Assembly: GCF_000381025.1 (NCBI RefSeq)
Contig: NZ_KB905813.1
Location: forward strand, 124,001 to 188,000
Direction: 5' to 3'
Source of the DNA: Streptomyces sulphureus DSM 40104
GTDB taxonomy: Bacteria > Actinomycetota > Actinomycetes > Streptomycetales > Streptomycetaceae
DNA: 64,000 nt
Positions within the stretch are counted from its first letter, which is position 1. Every line of letters starts with the position of its first letter. Shown one piece after another: positions 43,801-52,179 of the stretch. The notes beneath the pieces are model-generated. The model saw only the letters and a list, made by a program, of their open reading frames with translations, had not been told where the DNA came from and did no database searches. Both the position numbers and the translations under genes were made by a program.

Positions 43801-46063
43801 GACGTTCCGGTGCGTACACCTCGCGCCGGCCGCCGATCAGGGAGTTGCCGCGCCGCAGGTGGAGGCCGAACCAGGGGGCTTCCATGCCGGGGTGCATGGT
43901 GTTGAGCCAGAGGGAGACCTCGGCGAGCTCGACCGCCGTGGAGTTCAGATCGACGCCGTAGCAGTTGTGCAGGGCGATGTACGCCTTCACCTTTTGCAGC
44001 TCGATCTGGTACTGCTCCGTGTCGATCGTGGTGCGCAGCTCCTTCTGGCGCCTGCGCAGGTACTCGGCCGCCACCTGGTTGATGGCTTCGTTGAGGAACG
44101 CGCCGGAGCCCAGGGCGGGCTCGCAGATCTGCCACTCCAGCAGCTCGCGCCCCGGGGTCGTCTCGCCGTCCTGGTCGAGCCGGTGCTGCAGGGCGAGCTG
44201 CACCGTGACCTTCGTCAAGGATTCGGGTGTGTAGTACGACGCTGAGGTCTGCCGGTCGCGTCCGGAGAGGCGGTAGACGAAGGAGCCGGGGGCGTGCCGG
44301 ACCCGGGGCTCCTCGCCGGTGTCCCGGTCGTAGCCGCGTACGAAGACCTCGTCGGGGTACTCGTCGGCCTTGGAGGCGGGCACCAGCCAGGAGCCGTCCT
44401 TGGCGTCGCCGTTCTTGGCGACCTCGTACAGCTCCTCGTTGGCGACGAATCCCGAGTACGACATCAGGCCCTCGTACACGGCGCCGAGCTGGTTGATGCC
44501 GAGCTGGGCGTAGGAGATGAAGCCGCCGCGCCGCCCCTTCTTGCCTTCGGTGAGCATGAGGTTGCGCAGGACCTGGTACAGCGTCGCGTTGCGCAGGCGC
44601 GTGTCGAGGTAGCGCGCCTCCTCCGGGCCTCCGGTACCCCGGCCCGCGTCCGCGTCGGCGTCGTAGCGGGGGTCGGGGACGGCGTGCTTGCCGATCAGCT
44701 GGATGGAAGCTGCCTCGAAGAGCTTGGAGTGCAGCGGTTCGAAGCGCAGCCCCACATCCTCCGAGGTCTCGCTTCCGGCGTCGTCGGCGTCCCCGGTCTC
44801 GGGGACGCCATGTGTGCGGCGCGGCCGGTAGCCGTCCTGCACCTTGCGGAAGAGCAGGTCCAGGGACTCGTACAGGTACGTGCCCCGCCGCGACTCCTCG
44901 TCGACCAGTTCGCGGTCGGCGACCAGTTCGCCCAGGCGGCCCAGTCCGTAGCCCTGCTCGTACTCGGGGTAGTCCGAGGGGAGGATGCCCAGCTCGGGAC
45001 GGGCCTCGGCGTACAGGAGGAAGAGGATGCGGTAGAGGTAGCGCAGCGACTCGCGGGTGAGCTGGCGGCCCAGTTCCGGGAGTTCCTTGACCTGTGCGGG
45101 GCGTACGCCCTGCTCGGCGATCCGGGCCAGTATCTCGTTGGCGATCAGCTCGACGCTCTGCCGCAGGCCGTCGCGCAGTTCGGAGGAGACGCCCACGGCG
45201 TGCTTGGCGGAGTTGCCGACGAGTTCGGCGAGCGGTACCTCGCCGCCCTCCTCCGGCGTGCGCAGCGAGTCGGCGCCGAAGAGCGCGGCGACGGTGTCGA
45301 GTTCGCCGCCGGTCTTGGTGTCGTTGCGCTCCAGTGCTGCGTCCAGCGAGACGGCAAGGTAGCGGCCTTCGCCCCACGCGGCGCGGTCGGCCAGCACGAC
45401 GACCCCGCCGGTGAGCAGCAGCACGTAGCGGGGCGGCTCCTCGGCGGCGAACAGGAACGAGGCGAGCTTGGCGCCGGTGGCGACCGTACGCTGACCGTCG
45501 AGCACCACCGGGTCCAGCAGACGGCCGGGGCCGTCCCCGTCCAGGGCGTCGTCGGGCTCGGCGGCCCAGCCGCAGTCCAGCGCGACCAGGTCCTTCTCGC
45601 GGTGCGCGACCGTGACCTCGTGGGCCGCGTCGGCGCGCTGCACCGTCAGCGTGTCGGGTTTCGCGTCGAAGCCCAGCGCGCGCAGCACGTCCGCGTTGAG
45701 GGCGCGGATGCGCTCGCGCCACTCGGGGGAGGCGTAGGTGTCCGTATCGTCGCCGCCCGCCGCGACGCTGCCGCTGTCGTCCTGGCCCTGCCGGGCGGCG
45801 AAGAACGAGCGGGCCCGGAAGTAGGGGCGGCGCAGTTCGCGCAGTCCGGCGCGGGGGGTGACGGGCAGGGCGTCGGGTGCGCGAGAGGGGGCGGCGCTGT
45901 CGGCCGCGCCCTCGGCGGTGGCTGCCTCACGGGCCCGCTTCGCCTCCTCCTCACGCTTCTTCCAGGTGCTGAGCAGCCCGGACTTCAGGTCCTTCGGCAG
46001 CACCTCGGACAGATAGTGCGGGGAGAAGTAGTCACCGCGGTTGACCAACGCGTCGAACGTCAT
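40802..46063 (-). CDS. Giant Eco57I-type class I N6-adenine DNA methyltransferase
   Basis: A 1,753-residue protein. A DUF7149/Eco57I-like N-terminal half leads to AdoMet motif I in ICEPALGSGAFLNEA (about 650), then GVDLNSTAVELAEVSLWLN, and the catalytic NPPW in YDLQVGNPPWVRPDWQ (about 1120). About 450 residues separate motifs I and IV. Downstream, residues about 1155-1555 should contain the target-recognition domain; their DNA is much poorer in GC than the rest. ATG at 46063 follows GGAAGAG. It starts 25 bp after the SNF2 helicase gene. It matches the role of the class 1 DISARM methylase DrmMI, marking host DNA as self. A fused nuclease was not seen. Confidence 0.9.
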   Translation of the reverse strand: MTFDALVNRGDYFSPHYLSEVLPKDLKSGLLSTWKKREEEAKRAREAATAEGAADSAAPSRAPDALPVTPRAGLRELRRPYFRARSFFAARQGQDDSGSVAAGGDDTDTYASPEWRERIRALNADVLRALGFDAKPDTLTVQRADAAHEVTVAHREKDLVALDCGWAAEPDDALDGDGPGRLLDPVVLDGQRTVATGAKLASFLFAAEEPPRYVLLLTGGVVVLADRAAWGEGRYLAVSLDAALERNDTKTGGELDTVAALFGADSLRTPEEGGEVPLAELVGNSAKHAVGVSSELRDGLRQSVELIANEILARIAEQGVRPAQVKELPELGRQLTRESLRYLYRILFLLYAEARPELGILPSDYPEYEQGYGLGRLGELVADRELVDEESRRGTYLYESLDLLFRKVQDGYRPRRTHGVPETGDADDAGSETSEDVGLRFEPLHSKLFEAASIQLIGKHAVPDPRYDADADAGRGTGGPEEARYLDTRLRNATLYQVLRNLMLTEGKKGRRGGFISYAQLGINQLGAVYEGLMSYSGFVANEELYEVAKNGDAKDGSWLVPASKADEYPDEVFVRGYDRDTGEEPRVRHAPGSFVYRLSGRDRQTSASYYTPESLTKVTVQLALQHRLDQDGETTPGRELLEWQICEPALGSGAFLNEAINQVAAEYLRRRQKELRTTIDTEQYQIELQKVKAYIALHNCYGVDLNSTAVELAEVSLWLNTMHPGMEAPWFGLHLRRGNSLIGGRREVYAPERLKKGGWLGTTPERFPLADAQAGETLPTGAVHHFLLPAKEWGAVAAEKEAKSLAPEQAKALAAWRRAITKSPSAKQTARLQGLARRAEYLWGLVVRRLEISERDISRRIDVWGAEDGWLRRPQEAVQRDEVVADLEAVDTPYWRLKTLMDAWCALWFWPVQEAGLLNGKDERYTRGAASGEAAEQSAAVLVSGILEAATDSGADSDEADGEDGEDAAAPDGVLMMWESDALPGLDLGAQPQQMALTRESLERKRTGRRKEAIRERRTVTSLANLDSWLDFAESLLGTQDVPEDSLVSEFETLEELTPYEDQLPDLMGMDPAHWLEARYPWMSVVRDVADRQGFFHWELEYGQVFARGGYDLQVGNPPWVRPDWQEDMVLAELEPWFALESKPSITEWRFRKEEALGEPPSSDFYLSEAAGVAGKASFLGSGSTYPLISGTRPDLYRAFMCQTWLHSQHNGNTGLIHPNTHFAGRKEGPLREAAYRHLRTHAHFHNRTRIFPDVHVNTEFSLSIYGCPSEVSFTHISWLFDPTILIDSMYHDGGGPPPGIKHHGSWDLRPHRSRITVVNSQRLTAWNHLTGESDTPDQQAPLLYPVTAEEEAAIESLSGAHQRLGSLKPHITVGMFENQATKNAGIYKWQTSSPKDIKEVILQGPHLGVSSAFSKQPNNPCRTNRDWSTFDLVNLPADAIPGTNYVRASSWEKYLAFQDVWNDHSHTEYFRMAWRRMIAFDTERSLFATLVPPGPAHMDSVVSLVLSNNLQTTLNVGFWSSLPLDYFLRITGRANLLSSDAKSMPSPSEGHSLASPLLLRTLRLNALTNAYAPLWEELYNATWPGYEDWAYDGWPNLKPLAAHLAPTWEYDTPLRTEYERRAALVELDALVSVWLGITAEQLVAIYKSRYPVLSDYEAEMYFDANGRKIARNHNTYGFGQTKETYPALLAHLEAPATTPPPEGYEAPFYKADREAEMRGAHAHFQARLDAEIAAGRWSPPDPANAADAASA

Positions 46064-46088
46064 GGCCTGGCTCTTCCAGCTCTCGGTC

Positions 46089-48956
46089 TCAGTCGGCGGA
46101 CGGGGCGGCGGTGGGGTCGGGCGCGAGGACGGCGAGGAGTCGCAGCATCGGACGGCCGGTCGTCAGCAGCGAGTCGGCCAGGTCTGCCAGCTCCCGCTTG
46201 GTGCGCTCACCGGCCAGGGTGGGCTGCTCCCACGCGCCCAGCCGCGCCTTGTACCGCTCGATGGGCTCGCGCAGCGGCTCGTCCCACTCTGCGCGGTGCT
46301 TCTCCAGATACGCCTCGGCGGCTTTCAGGACGTCGGGCAGCGGCTCGGCGAGGCGGGCGGCGTTGTGCGGGCTGAGCGGGTTGGCCATCTCAGGACCGAC
46401 TCCGGCCTCGTGGAGCACCTTCACCATGTCGGCGTCCACCGAGCCGTCGGCGGTCACCGCCATCCACTGGACGACCGTGGGCTTGCCCTGCGCGTTGGAG
46501 TAGATCCCCTGGACCAGATAGCGGGCAGGCCGGACGTGCGCCGTGATGATGGGCGCGGTCTGCCGGTCGATGCGGACGAGCACCTTGTCCGTCAGCCACT
46601 CGACCATCGGATGCAGGTCCGTGAGGAGCGAGATCTCCGGCCAGTTCGAGGTGGAGGACTGGCGTGCGAGCCGCAGCGAGTGCTCGGCCAGCCGCCGGTT
46701 GAGGGTGACGAGCAGCCGCTTGTGGAGCTGCTGCTCGCGCACATAGTCCGGAGGCAGCGCCTTGAGCCGCCGGATGAGGTCGCGGGGCGGCACGAAGGAG
46801 ATCAGCCCGGACTTCTCGTCCATCGACAGGTCGAGCCGGTCGCGCGCGTCGGGGAAGACCTCGTTGAGGGCTTCGTCGATGTACTGCCGAGTGGAGGCAA
46901 ACAGCCGCGGGACCTCGGCCGTGGGAGGGGTCGTGTGCTGGCCGCTGTCGTCGGCCGGCTCCTCACCGACCGTGCCGAAGAAGTCCCCCAGGAAGTCGTC
47001 CAGCCCGTCGTCCGTGCCGCTCGTGCCACCGGAATGCGGCGCGTCGAGCGACTCGTCCACGGTGCGGCCCCGCAGCAGGTCCTGGACGAGGGACTTCTCC
47101 TCGGCCTCGGCCCGGTACAGCCCGCTGACCGCCTCCGCCGTGCCCAGCGCGCGGTGCGCTTCGTCCTCCCGCTCCAGCAGCCGCTCGGCGACGAGGGTGT
47201 CGTCCTTGGCGCCGTCCACCGTGCTGGTCAGGATCAGGGCGCGGAACTGCGGCGACCTCTCCTGCCCGTAGCGGTCGATACGGCCGTTGCGCTGCTCGAT
47301 CCGGATCAGCGACCAGGGAACGTCGTAGTGGATGAGCTGGTGGCACTGGCGGTGCAGGTTGACGCCCTCGGAGGCCAGGTCGCCGGTGAACAGGATGCGG
47401 ACCGGGGTGTCGGCCAGGCCGAAGTCCTCGACGCACTGCATCTGCTGCTCGTCGGAGAGGCCACCGTGCATGATCCGTGCGGCGGCCCGCTGCGCCGCCT
47501 GCCCCTTGAACCCGAGGGCGGCCGGGACCGCGTCGCGGAGCCATTCGAGGGTCTGCACGCGCTCGGAGAAGACCACGACCCGGGTGTCGGAGCCCGGTCC
47601 TACGCCGATCTCCTTGAGCTGCTCGACGAGCGCTCGGAACTTCGCGGAGTCCTTCTCCGTCACCTTCGCGGCCAGAGCGCTCAACCGCTCCAGGGCTTCC
47701 AGTTCGGCCCGGTCGCCCTCGGGCGTGTTCCTCTTCTCCAGCGTCTTGGTGCGGGTGGCGACCGTCGCCTTGAGTGCCTTGTGGGAGGAGAGGAAGGACT
47801 TCAGCAGTGTGTAGGGGAAGAGCGCCACATCGGTGACCGACTTCCGACCGTCCGCCGGCAGCCACGTCTGCGTCAGCTCCTCGAAGATCTGCTCCTCACC
47901 CGGGGACGCCGCACAGTGGATGGCCTGGGAGGGGCCGCGGTCGGCCCACTGGCCGCGCATCGCGTCCCGGACCTCCGGGCTCACCTTCGTCCGCCGGATG
48001 AACAGATGCTCGATGTCCTCGGCCCGGTAGCGCTCGGGGTCGCGGATGGCGGCGGGGTCGAGGAGTGAGATCAGCTCGGCGAACGAACGGGCGTCGCCGT
48101 TGTGCGGGGTGGCGGAGGCCAGCAGCAGCGCGTCGGTCCTGGGGGCCAGCGTCTTGGCGAGCTGGTTGCGCAGCGACCCCTTGTTGATGAGGTTGTGCGA
48201 CTCGTCGATGACCACCGCGTCCCACCGGATGTGTTCCAGGTGGTGCTTGTACTGGTCGGTGTTCTTGAGGGTGTCGATCGAGATGATGACGCGCTTGAAG
48301 TAGGTGAACGGGTTCCGGCCCGCCGGGATCTCCCGCTGAATGCGCTCGATACCCACCGAGTCGAGCCGCACGAGAGGGATGGCGAACCGCGTCCACAGCT
48401 CGTGCTGGAACTGCTCCAGCACATGCTGCGGCGTGGCGACGAGGATGCGCTCGCCCCGCCCGCGCCGGATCAACTCCGCCAGCGTGAGACCGATTTCGAG
48501 GGTCTTGCCGAGTCCCACGACATCGGCGATCAGCATGCGGGGCTGGAGGTTGCGTCCGGAGAGCGCGAGCTGCGCCGGACGCTGCTGGTAGGGCAGTGCG
48601 TCCAGCAGGAACGAGTCCGTGAGCGCCAGCCCTCGCTCGGACTGCGGCAGCGCCGTCTTGCGGATGACGGACTCCAGGAAGAGCCGGGAGCGCCGGAAAT
48701 TCGGGGAATCGTCCTGCACCAGCGTCGTCTTGCGCGGGTCCAGCAGCTCGGCCCGGTCCAGCGCGGTGAAGAACACCGCCTCCTGGTCCCGTACGAAGTC
48801 GGAGATGCCCACGGCGTCGATGCGGGTCCCGTCGTGCTTGGTGGGGAAGCTGTTGCGGACCAGCCAGACCTCGTCCCGTACGACGACCTGCGCACCCGGC
48901 GGGTACTGCGCGTCCTCGGAACTCTCGGCGAGGGCGCTGCTGCCGTCGACGGTCAC
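46089..48956 (-). CDS. SNF2-family DNA helicase/translocase (DrmD-like)
   Basis: A 955-residue superfamily 2 ATPase. Motif I DVVGLGKT (145-152), motif II VVIDESHNL (248-256), motif III ASATPHNG (281-288). In the C-terminal lobe: VVFSERVQTLEWL, TGDLASEGVNLHRQCHQLIH and WSLIRIEQRNGRIDRYGQ. This is the RapA/SNF2 type used in class 1 DISARM (DrmD) and other DNA-modification defence systems. The GTG start at 48956 has AGGAGG at 7 nt; the frame extends further upstream but without family sequence. It is first of a four-gene operon. A perfect dyad lies 50 bp upstream. Confidence 0.92.
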   Translation of the reverse strand: MTVDGSSALAESSEDAQYPPGAQVVVRDEVWLVRNSFPTKHDGTRIDAVGISDFVRDQEAVFFTALDRAELLDPRKTTLVQDDSPNFRRSRLFLESVIRKTALPQSERGLALTDSFLLDALPYQQRPAQLALSGRNLQPRMLIADVVGLGKTLEIGLTLAELIRRGRGERILVATPQHVLEQFQHELWTRFAIPLVRLDSVGIERIQREIPAGRNPFTYFKRVIISIDTLKNTDQYKHHLEHIRWDAVVIDESHNLINKGSLRNQLAKTLAPRTDALLLASATPHNGDARSFAELISLLDPAAIRDPERYRAEDIEHLFIRRTKVSPEVRDAMRGQWADRGPSQAIHCAASPGEEQIFEELTQTWLPADGRKSVTDVALFPYTLLKSFLSSHKALKATVATRTKTLEKRNTPEGDRAELEALERLSALAAKVTEKDSAKFRALVEQLKEIGVGPGSDTRVVVFSERVQTLEWLRDAVPAALGFKGQAAQRAAARIMHGGLSDEQQMQCVEDFGLADTPVRILFTGDLASEGVNLHRQCHQLIHYDVPWSLIRIEQRNGRIDRYGQERSPQFRALILTSTVDGAKDDTLVAERLLEREDEAHRALGTAEAVSGLYRAEAEEKSLVQDLLRGRTVDESLDAPHSGGTSGTDDGLDDFLGDFFGTVGEEPADDSGQHTTPPTAEVPRLFASTRQYIDEALNEVFPDARDRLDLSMDEKSGLISFVPPRDLIRRLKALPPDYVREQQLHKRLLVTLNRRLAEHSLRLARQSSTSNWPEISLLTDLHPMVEWLTDKVLVRIDRQTAPIITAHVRPARYLVQGIYSNAQGKPTVVQWMAVTADGSVDADMVKVLHEAGVGPEMANPLSPHNAARLAEPLPDVLKAAEAYLEKHRAEWDEPLREPIERYKARLGAWEQPTLAGERTKRELADLADSLLTTGRPMLRLLAVLAPDPTAAPSAD

Positions 48957-49005
48957 CCGCTGCCTCCTGTGTTGACGTTCGACGTTCGTGTCCTGGATGT
49001 GTGTA

Positions 49006-49029
49006 TCACCACCCTTGTCGGGGTGGTGA
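49006..49029. promoter_or_regulatory. Perfect 9-bp dyad upstream of the SNF2-methylase operon
   Basis: TCACCACCC-TTGTCG-GGGTGGTGA forms a perfect inverted repeat. It lies between the kinase stop (49105) and the SNF2 start (48956). It could be an operator for the methylase operon or a short terminator for the kinase; there is no T-run on the coding strand, which favours an operator. Confidence 0.5.
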
Positions 49030-49104
49030 CGCAGGTCAAGGGGAATGGGGACGATCAGTGACCGGCTCGTTACCGCTGTCGTGCCCGGCCTTGCCGCGGA
49101 CGGG

Positions 49105-50295
49105 TCAGAAGGGGGCGCTCGCGGCGTACACCTGGCGCAGTTGCTGGGCGGTCCGGCGGGCCTGTGCCGAGTGGCGCAACGGCCCGGAGGGGGGAGCATC
49201 GTGGCGCCGTGACGAGGGGGCAGAGGTGACCGGGGTCTGCACGCCGGGGGAGTCTGACTGGTGCCCGTCTGGCTCGGCGGGGGAGGGGTCCAGCAGCGTG
49301 GGCGTCTGCTCAGGCGAAGGAGCCGGGACGGTCGCAGCCTCGGGCTCGGGTGCCGGCTCGGTCCGGGCCTCCGCCTGTGGCGGGGCCGGGTGAGGGGGAT
49401 GCGTGTGGGCCGCGGGAGACTGGACCGTGTGTGTGGTCAGCCTCCGCCGCGCCTGAGCGATCGTCATGCCCTGGCTCTCCACTACCGCCCGGCAGTGCCG
49501 CACCACGTCAGTCAGGGACGGTCGCTCCTGGGCCTCGTGCGCGAGCATGGCGGTGAGCAACGGCACCAGCTCATCCGGAGCGCCCTCCAGGTCCGGGGCC
49601 TTCGCGGGGTCCCCGACGAGATTGAACGTCGCCATCGGGGTGGCCGCCTGGTAAGGGGCGTGGCCGGTGGCGGCGAACAGCAGGACCGCGCCCAGCGCAT
49701 ACACATCGACGGCCCCCGTCAGCGGCTTGACGCCGTTCGCCTGCTCCGGCGACATGTACGCGGGCGTGCCGACCACCGTGTTCGGCGCCGTCAGAGAAGC
49801 GTTCGACTCGGCGAAGACGGCGAGGCCGAAGTCGATGATCTTCGGCCCGTTCGGCCCCAGCAGGATGTTCGCCGGCTTGAGATCACGGTGCACCAGACCC
49901 TGGCGGTGCACACCGGCCAGCGCCTCGGCGAGGGTCGCCCCCAGCGAAGCTGCGAGCAGGGACGGCAGCGTGCCGTGCGCGTGCACATGGCCCCGCAGGT
50001 CCGGCCCCTCCACGTACTCGGTGGCCAACCAGGGGTCGTCCGCCTCGGCGTCGGCATCCAGGAACGCGGCGATACGGGGACCCCAGATCGTCTTGAGGAT
50101 CTCGACCTCTTGCGCGAACCGCAGCCGCGCCTCCGAATCCACCACGCTCGGCTTGATCACCTTCACCGCCGCGGGTTCCCCGCCGAGCGACTCTCCCAGG
50201 TAGACCTGGCCCATGCCACCTTGCCCGATCCGTCCCTGCAGCTCGAAGCCGCCGATGACGGCCGGGTCCTCCGGGGAGAGGGGAGCAGTCTGCAC
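49105..50295 (-). CDS. Cytosolic Ser/Thr protein kinase with proline-rich tail
   Basis: A 396-residue Hanks-type kinase. Glycine loop GQGGMG (24-29), ATP lysine in AAVKVIK (K45), catalytic loop HRDLKPAN (136-143), DFG (155-157) and GTPAYMSPEQ. All catalytic residues are present. After about residue 275 the protein is Pro/Ala/Glu-rich and disordered-looking; no transmembrane helix or PASTA repeat is seen. The GTG start at 50295 follows GCGAGG and gives a normal N-terminus. It is on the same strand as the SNF2 operon, 148 bp before it. A kinase beside a methylase recalls PglW in the phage growth limitation system, though the other Pgl proteins are absent. Confidence 0.92.
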   Translation of the reverse strand: MQTAPLSPEDPAVIGGFELQGRIGQGGMGQVYLGESLGGEPAAVKVIKPSVVDSEARLRFAQEVEILKTIWGPRIAAFLDADAEADDPWLATEYVEGPDLRGHVHAHGTLPSLLAASLGATLAEALAGVHRQGLVHRDLKPANILLGPNGPKIIDFGLAVFAESNASLTAPNTVVGTPAYMSPEQANGVKPLTGAVDVYALGAVLLFAATGHAPYQAATPMATFNLVGDPAKAPDLEGAPDELVPLLTAMLAHEAQERPSLTDVVRHCRAVVESQGMTIAQARRRLTTHTVQSPAAHTHPPHPAPPQAEARTEPAPEPEAATVPAPSPEQTPTLLDPSPAEPDGHQSDSPGVQTPVTSAPSSRRHDAPPSGPLRHSAQARRTAQQLRQVYAASAPF

Positions 50296-50445
50296 GGGGA
50301 ACCTCGCTGGTCGGGTGATCGGGCTGGTGATGGGAAGTGCCACGTTAATGGATCTGCTGCCGTCGCGAGGGCGCTCTGGGAGGTCACACTGTCGCCGACA
50401 GATGGCGACCGCGTCCACGGTGCCGCAGGAGGGCCGGGCTGAGGC

Positions 50446-50545
50446 TGATCCCTGTGAGTGGACACCCTGATGATGGATCTGATGGTCAAGGGAGGGGTGT
50501 CCAGGTGGGTCGCAAGTCTCCGTATCCGAAGGAGTTCAGTCGACC
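50446..50545 (+). pseudogene. 5' fragment of an IS3-family element (orfA start)
   Basis: The GTG at 50505 begins VGRKSPYPKEF, the recognisable start of IS3-family OrfA transposase genes of Streptomyces (often MGRKSPYPKEF), with GGGAGGGG upstream. Similarity stops after about 11 codons, so only the left end of an IS remains. It lies in the 345-bp promoter gap between the kinase and the 512-residue gene. Confidence 0.6.
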
Positions 50546-50640
50546 GTACTGGCCTCTCGTCCGAAATCAGCACCTACCCTGAAGCGGGGGTGGGTAGTTT
50601 CTGCCGATGCAACGCTCCGGCAGCCGACAAGGGGTGGCTA

Positions 50641-52179
50641 GTGACAGCGGATGTCCGTGGGCCGGCATGGGCACTCGAGGGATTGGGCGTGCGGTCCGGG
50701 CGCTACCCCTTGGCGGTGGAGGGCCCGGTGATGCGGGCGGTGGACCGTTTGGTTCCTGGAGTGTCCACGGTGACCCGCTACATCCGTTATCACTCGCTGT
50801 ATGCGGCGATCGCGGCGCACGCGGAACGGAACGCTTGGGACATCACCGCGTGCCGCCGGGCGGTCCGCCGCAGCGAGGTCCTGCTCGCGGCGCTCCAGCA
50901 CCACGCGGAGACAGATCCGGCGTGGCTTGCCCACGGGGTCGATCGCGTGCGGCGTTTCTGCACAGAGGAGCTGGAACTCGCGCGAGCTGCCGACGAACAG
51001 CAGCCGAGCCAGTCGTACTCACCCCGCCGCTGGGGCTTTTGGGACCAGTACGGCGGACCCGGCACGGTGCTCGGCACCGTAGATGTCCGGGACGGAGTGC
51101 TCAGACCCGGCCGGCACCCGTGCCCTCCCGCGGTCAAGGAGCTCTTCGCCCCTCTGCTGTCTCTCGCGGCGCGGGACGTCGTGTCCTTCGCCGACCTGGA
51201 GACAGCGGGGCAGGCGGCTCTTGGCGTCCCGTGTCCGGCCGAGCGGGAATGGCTGACGGACGTGCTGACCGCAACTCGCGGTGGAGGAACCCACGCGCAG
51301 GGGGACTGGGAGACGTCGGACCGCACTCGGCGTGCGACCCTCCGTATCCTCGGCCGGGCGATCGATCTCCACGGCCATGAGGGCTACGGGTATCAGGAGA
51401 CGCTGCGCTCCGCGGTGGCCTTCGGTGGCGAGGCGACAACGGATCCCGTTCTGACGGCGATTCCCGAGACGGCCGGTTGGCGGGGAGTGCTGCTGCGCCA
51501 TTACTCCGTCGGCGCCTGGCGTCGGCTGTGGGCCGCACTGGTGGCTGGTGTCGGCTCCAAGGACGGCGAGGCAGACCGGTCGGCCGAGGAACTACGCGAC
51601 TGGCTGGCGCAACAGGCCCCGGACGGGAATGTACGGCAGGTCTTGGACGGCCTGCCTCCGCTCAAAAACGCGGCAGGTCAGTTACTGTCTGCCGAAAGGC
51701 TTCTCCTGGAGCGGGGTGCCGATGCCCCGATGACCGATGTGCTGCTCCTGATGGTGGGTGCGCTGCGCTCCCGTGAGGGGCATCTGCCGGACGACGTACG
51801 GGCCGTCTTTCTGGGCCGTCAGCGGCGTCGGGCTGAGTTCCTCGACCCGACGTGGGTCGACGGCCTCATCGCCGGCTACGCCGACCGGCCGGTCAGCGAC
51901 CTGGCCGCCCGGCTGGTGGACGACATGCTCGCCCAGTCCCGCAGAGTCGCCCTCGCGAAGCTGCGCATCGACCCCGCGACCGGCGGGCTGAAGATCTTCT
52001 CCCGTCTGCACTTTCGCAACGAGCGTTATTTCAAGACCGGTGACGAAGGAGACTCCGACATCGGCACCCGCATACCCCAACTCGGCTCCTTGGCGGCGCA
52101 GCTGGGGCTTTTCGCCGTCCGTGACAGCTGCCACACCGTCACCGCGGAGGGACGGCGCATCCTGGAGACGAATCCATGA
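50641..52179 (+). CDS. Unrecognised 512-residue protein encoded with a PLD-family protein
   Basis: I do not recognise a family. The GTG at 50641 (AAGGGG 7 nt upstream) gives 512 mainly helical residues with no membrane segment. The N-terminus has LGVRSGRYPLAVEGPVMRAV, then VSTVTRYIRYHSLYAAIAAH. A middle region with HGHEGYGYQE and a long helical stretch is followed by KLRIDPATGGLKIFSRLHF and the C-terminal winged-helix-like RIPQLGSLAAQLGLFAVRD. The stop overlaps the PLD gene start (ATGA). The tight coupling suggests a dedicated partner of the PLD protein, perhaps its sensor or DNA-binding subunit; this is inference. Confidence 0.85.
   Translation: MTADVRGPAWALEGLGVRSGRYPLAVEGPVMRAVDRLVPGVSTVTRYIRYHSLYAAIAAHAERNAWDITACRRAVRRSEVLLAALQHHAETDPAWLAHGVDRVRRFCTEELELARAADEQQPSQSYSPRRWGFWDQYGGPGTVLGTVDVRDGVLRPGRHPCPPAVKELFAPLLSLAARDVVSFADLETAGQAALGVPCPAEREWLTDVLTATRGGGTHAQGDWETSDRTRRATLRILGRAIDLHGHEGYGYQETLRSAVAFGGEATTDPVLTAIPETAGWRGVLLRHYSVGAWRRLWAALVAGVGSKDGEADRSAEELRDWLAQQAPDGNVRQVLDGLPPLKNAAGQLLSAERLLLERGADAPMTDVLLLMVGALRSREGHLPDDVRAVFLGRQRRRAEFLDPTWVDGLIAGYADRPVSDLAARLVDDMLAQSRRVALAKLRIDPATGGLKIFSRLHFRNERYFKTGDEGDSDIGTRIPQLGSLAAQLGLFAVRDSCHTVTAEGRRILETNP

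Noticed and set aside
40802..50295. Phage growth limitation (Pgl) or BREX system
   Set aside because: A methylase and kinase are present, but no PglZ alkaline-phosphatase domain or PglY/BrxC-like large ATPase is seen.
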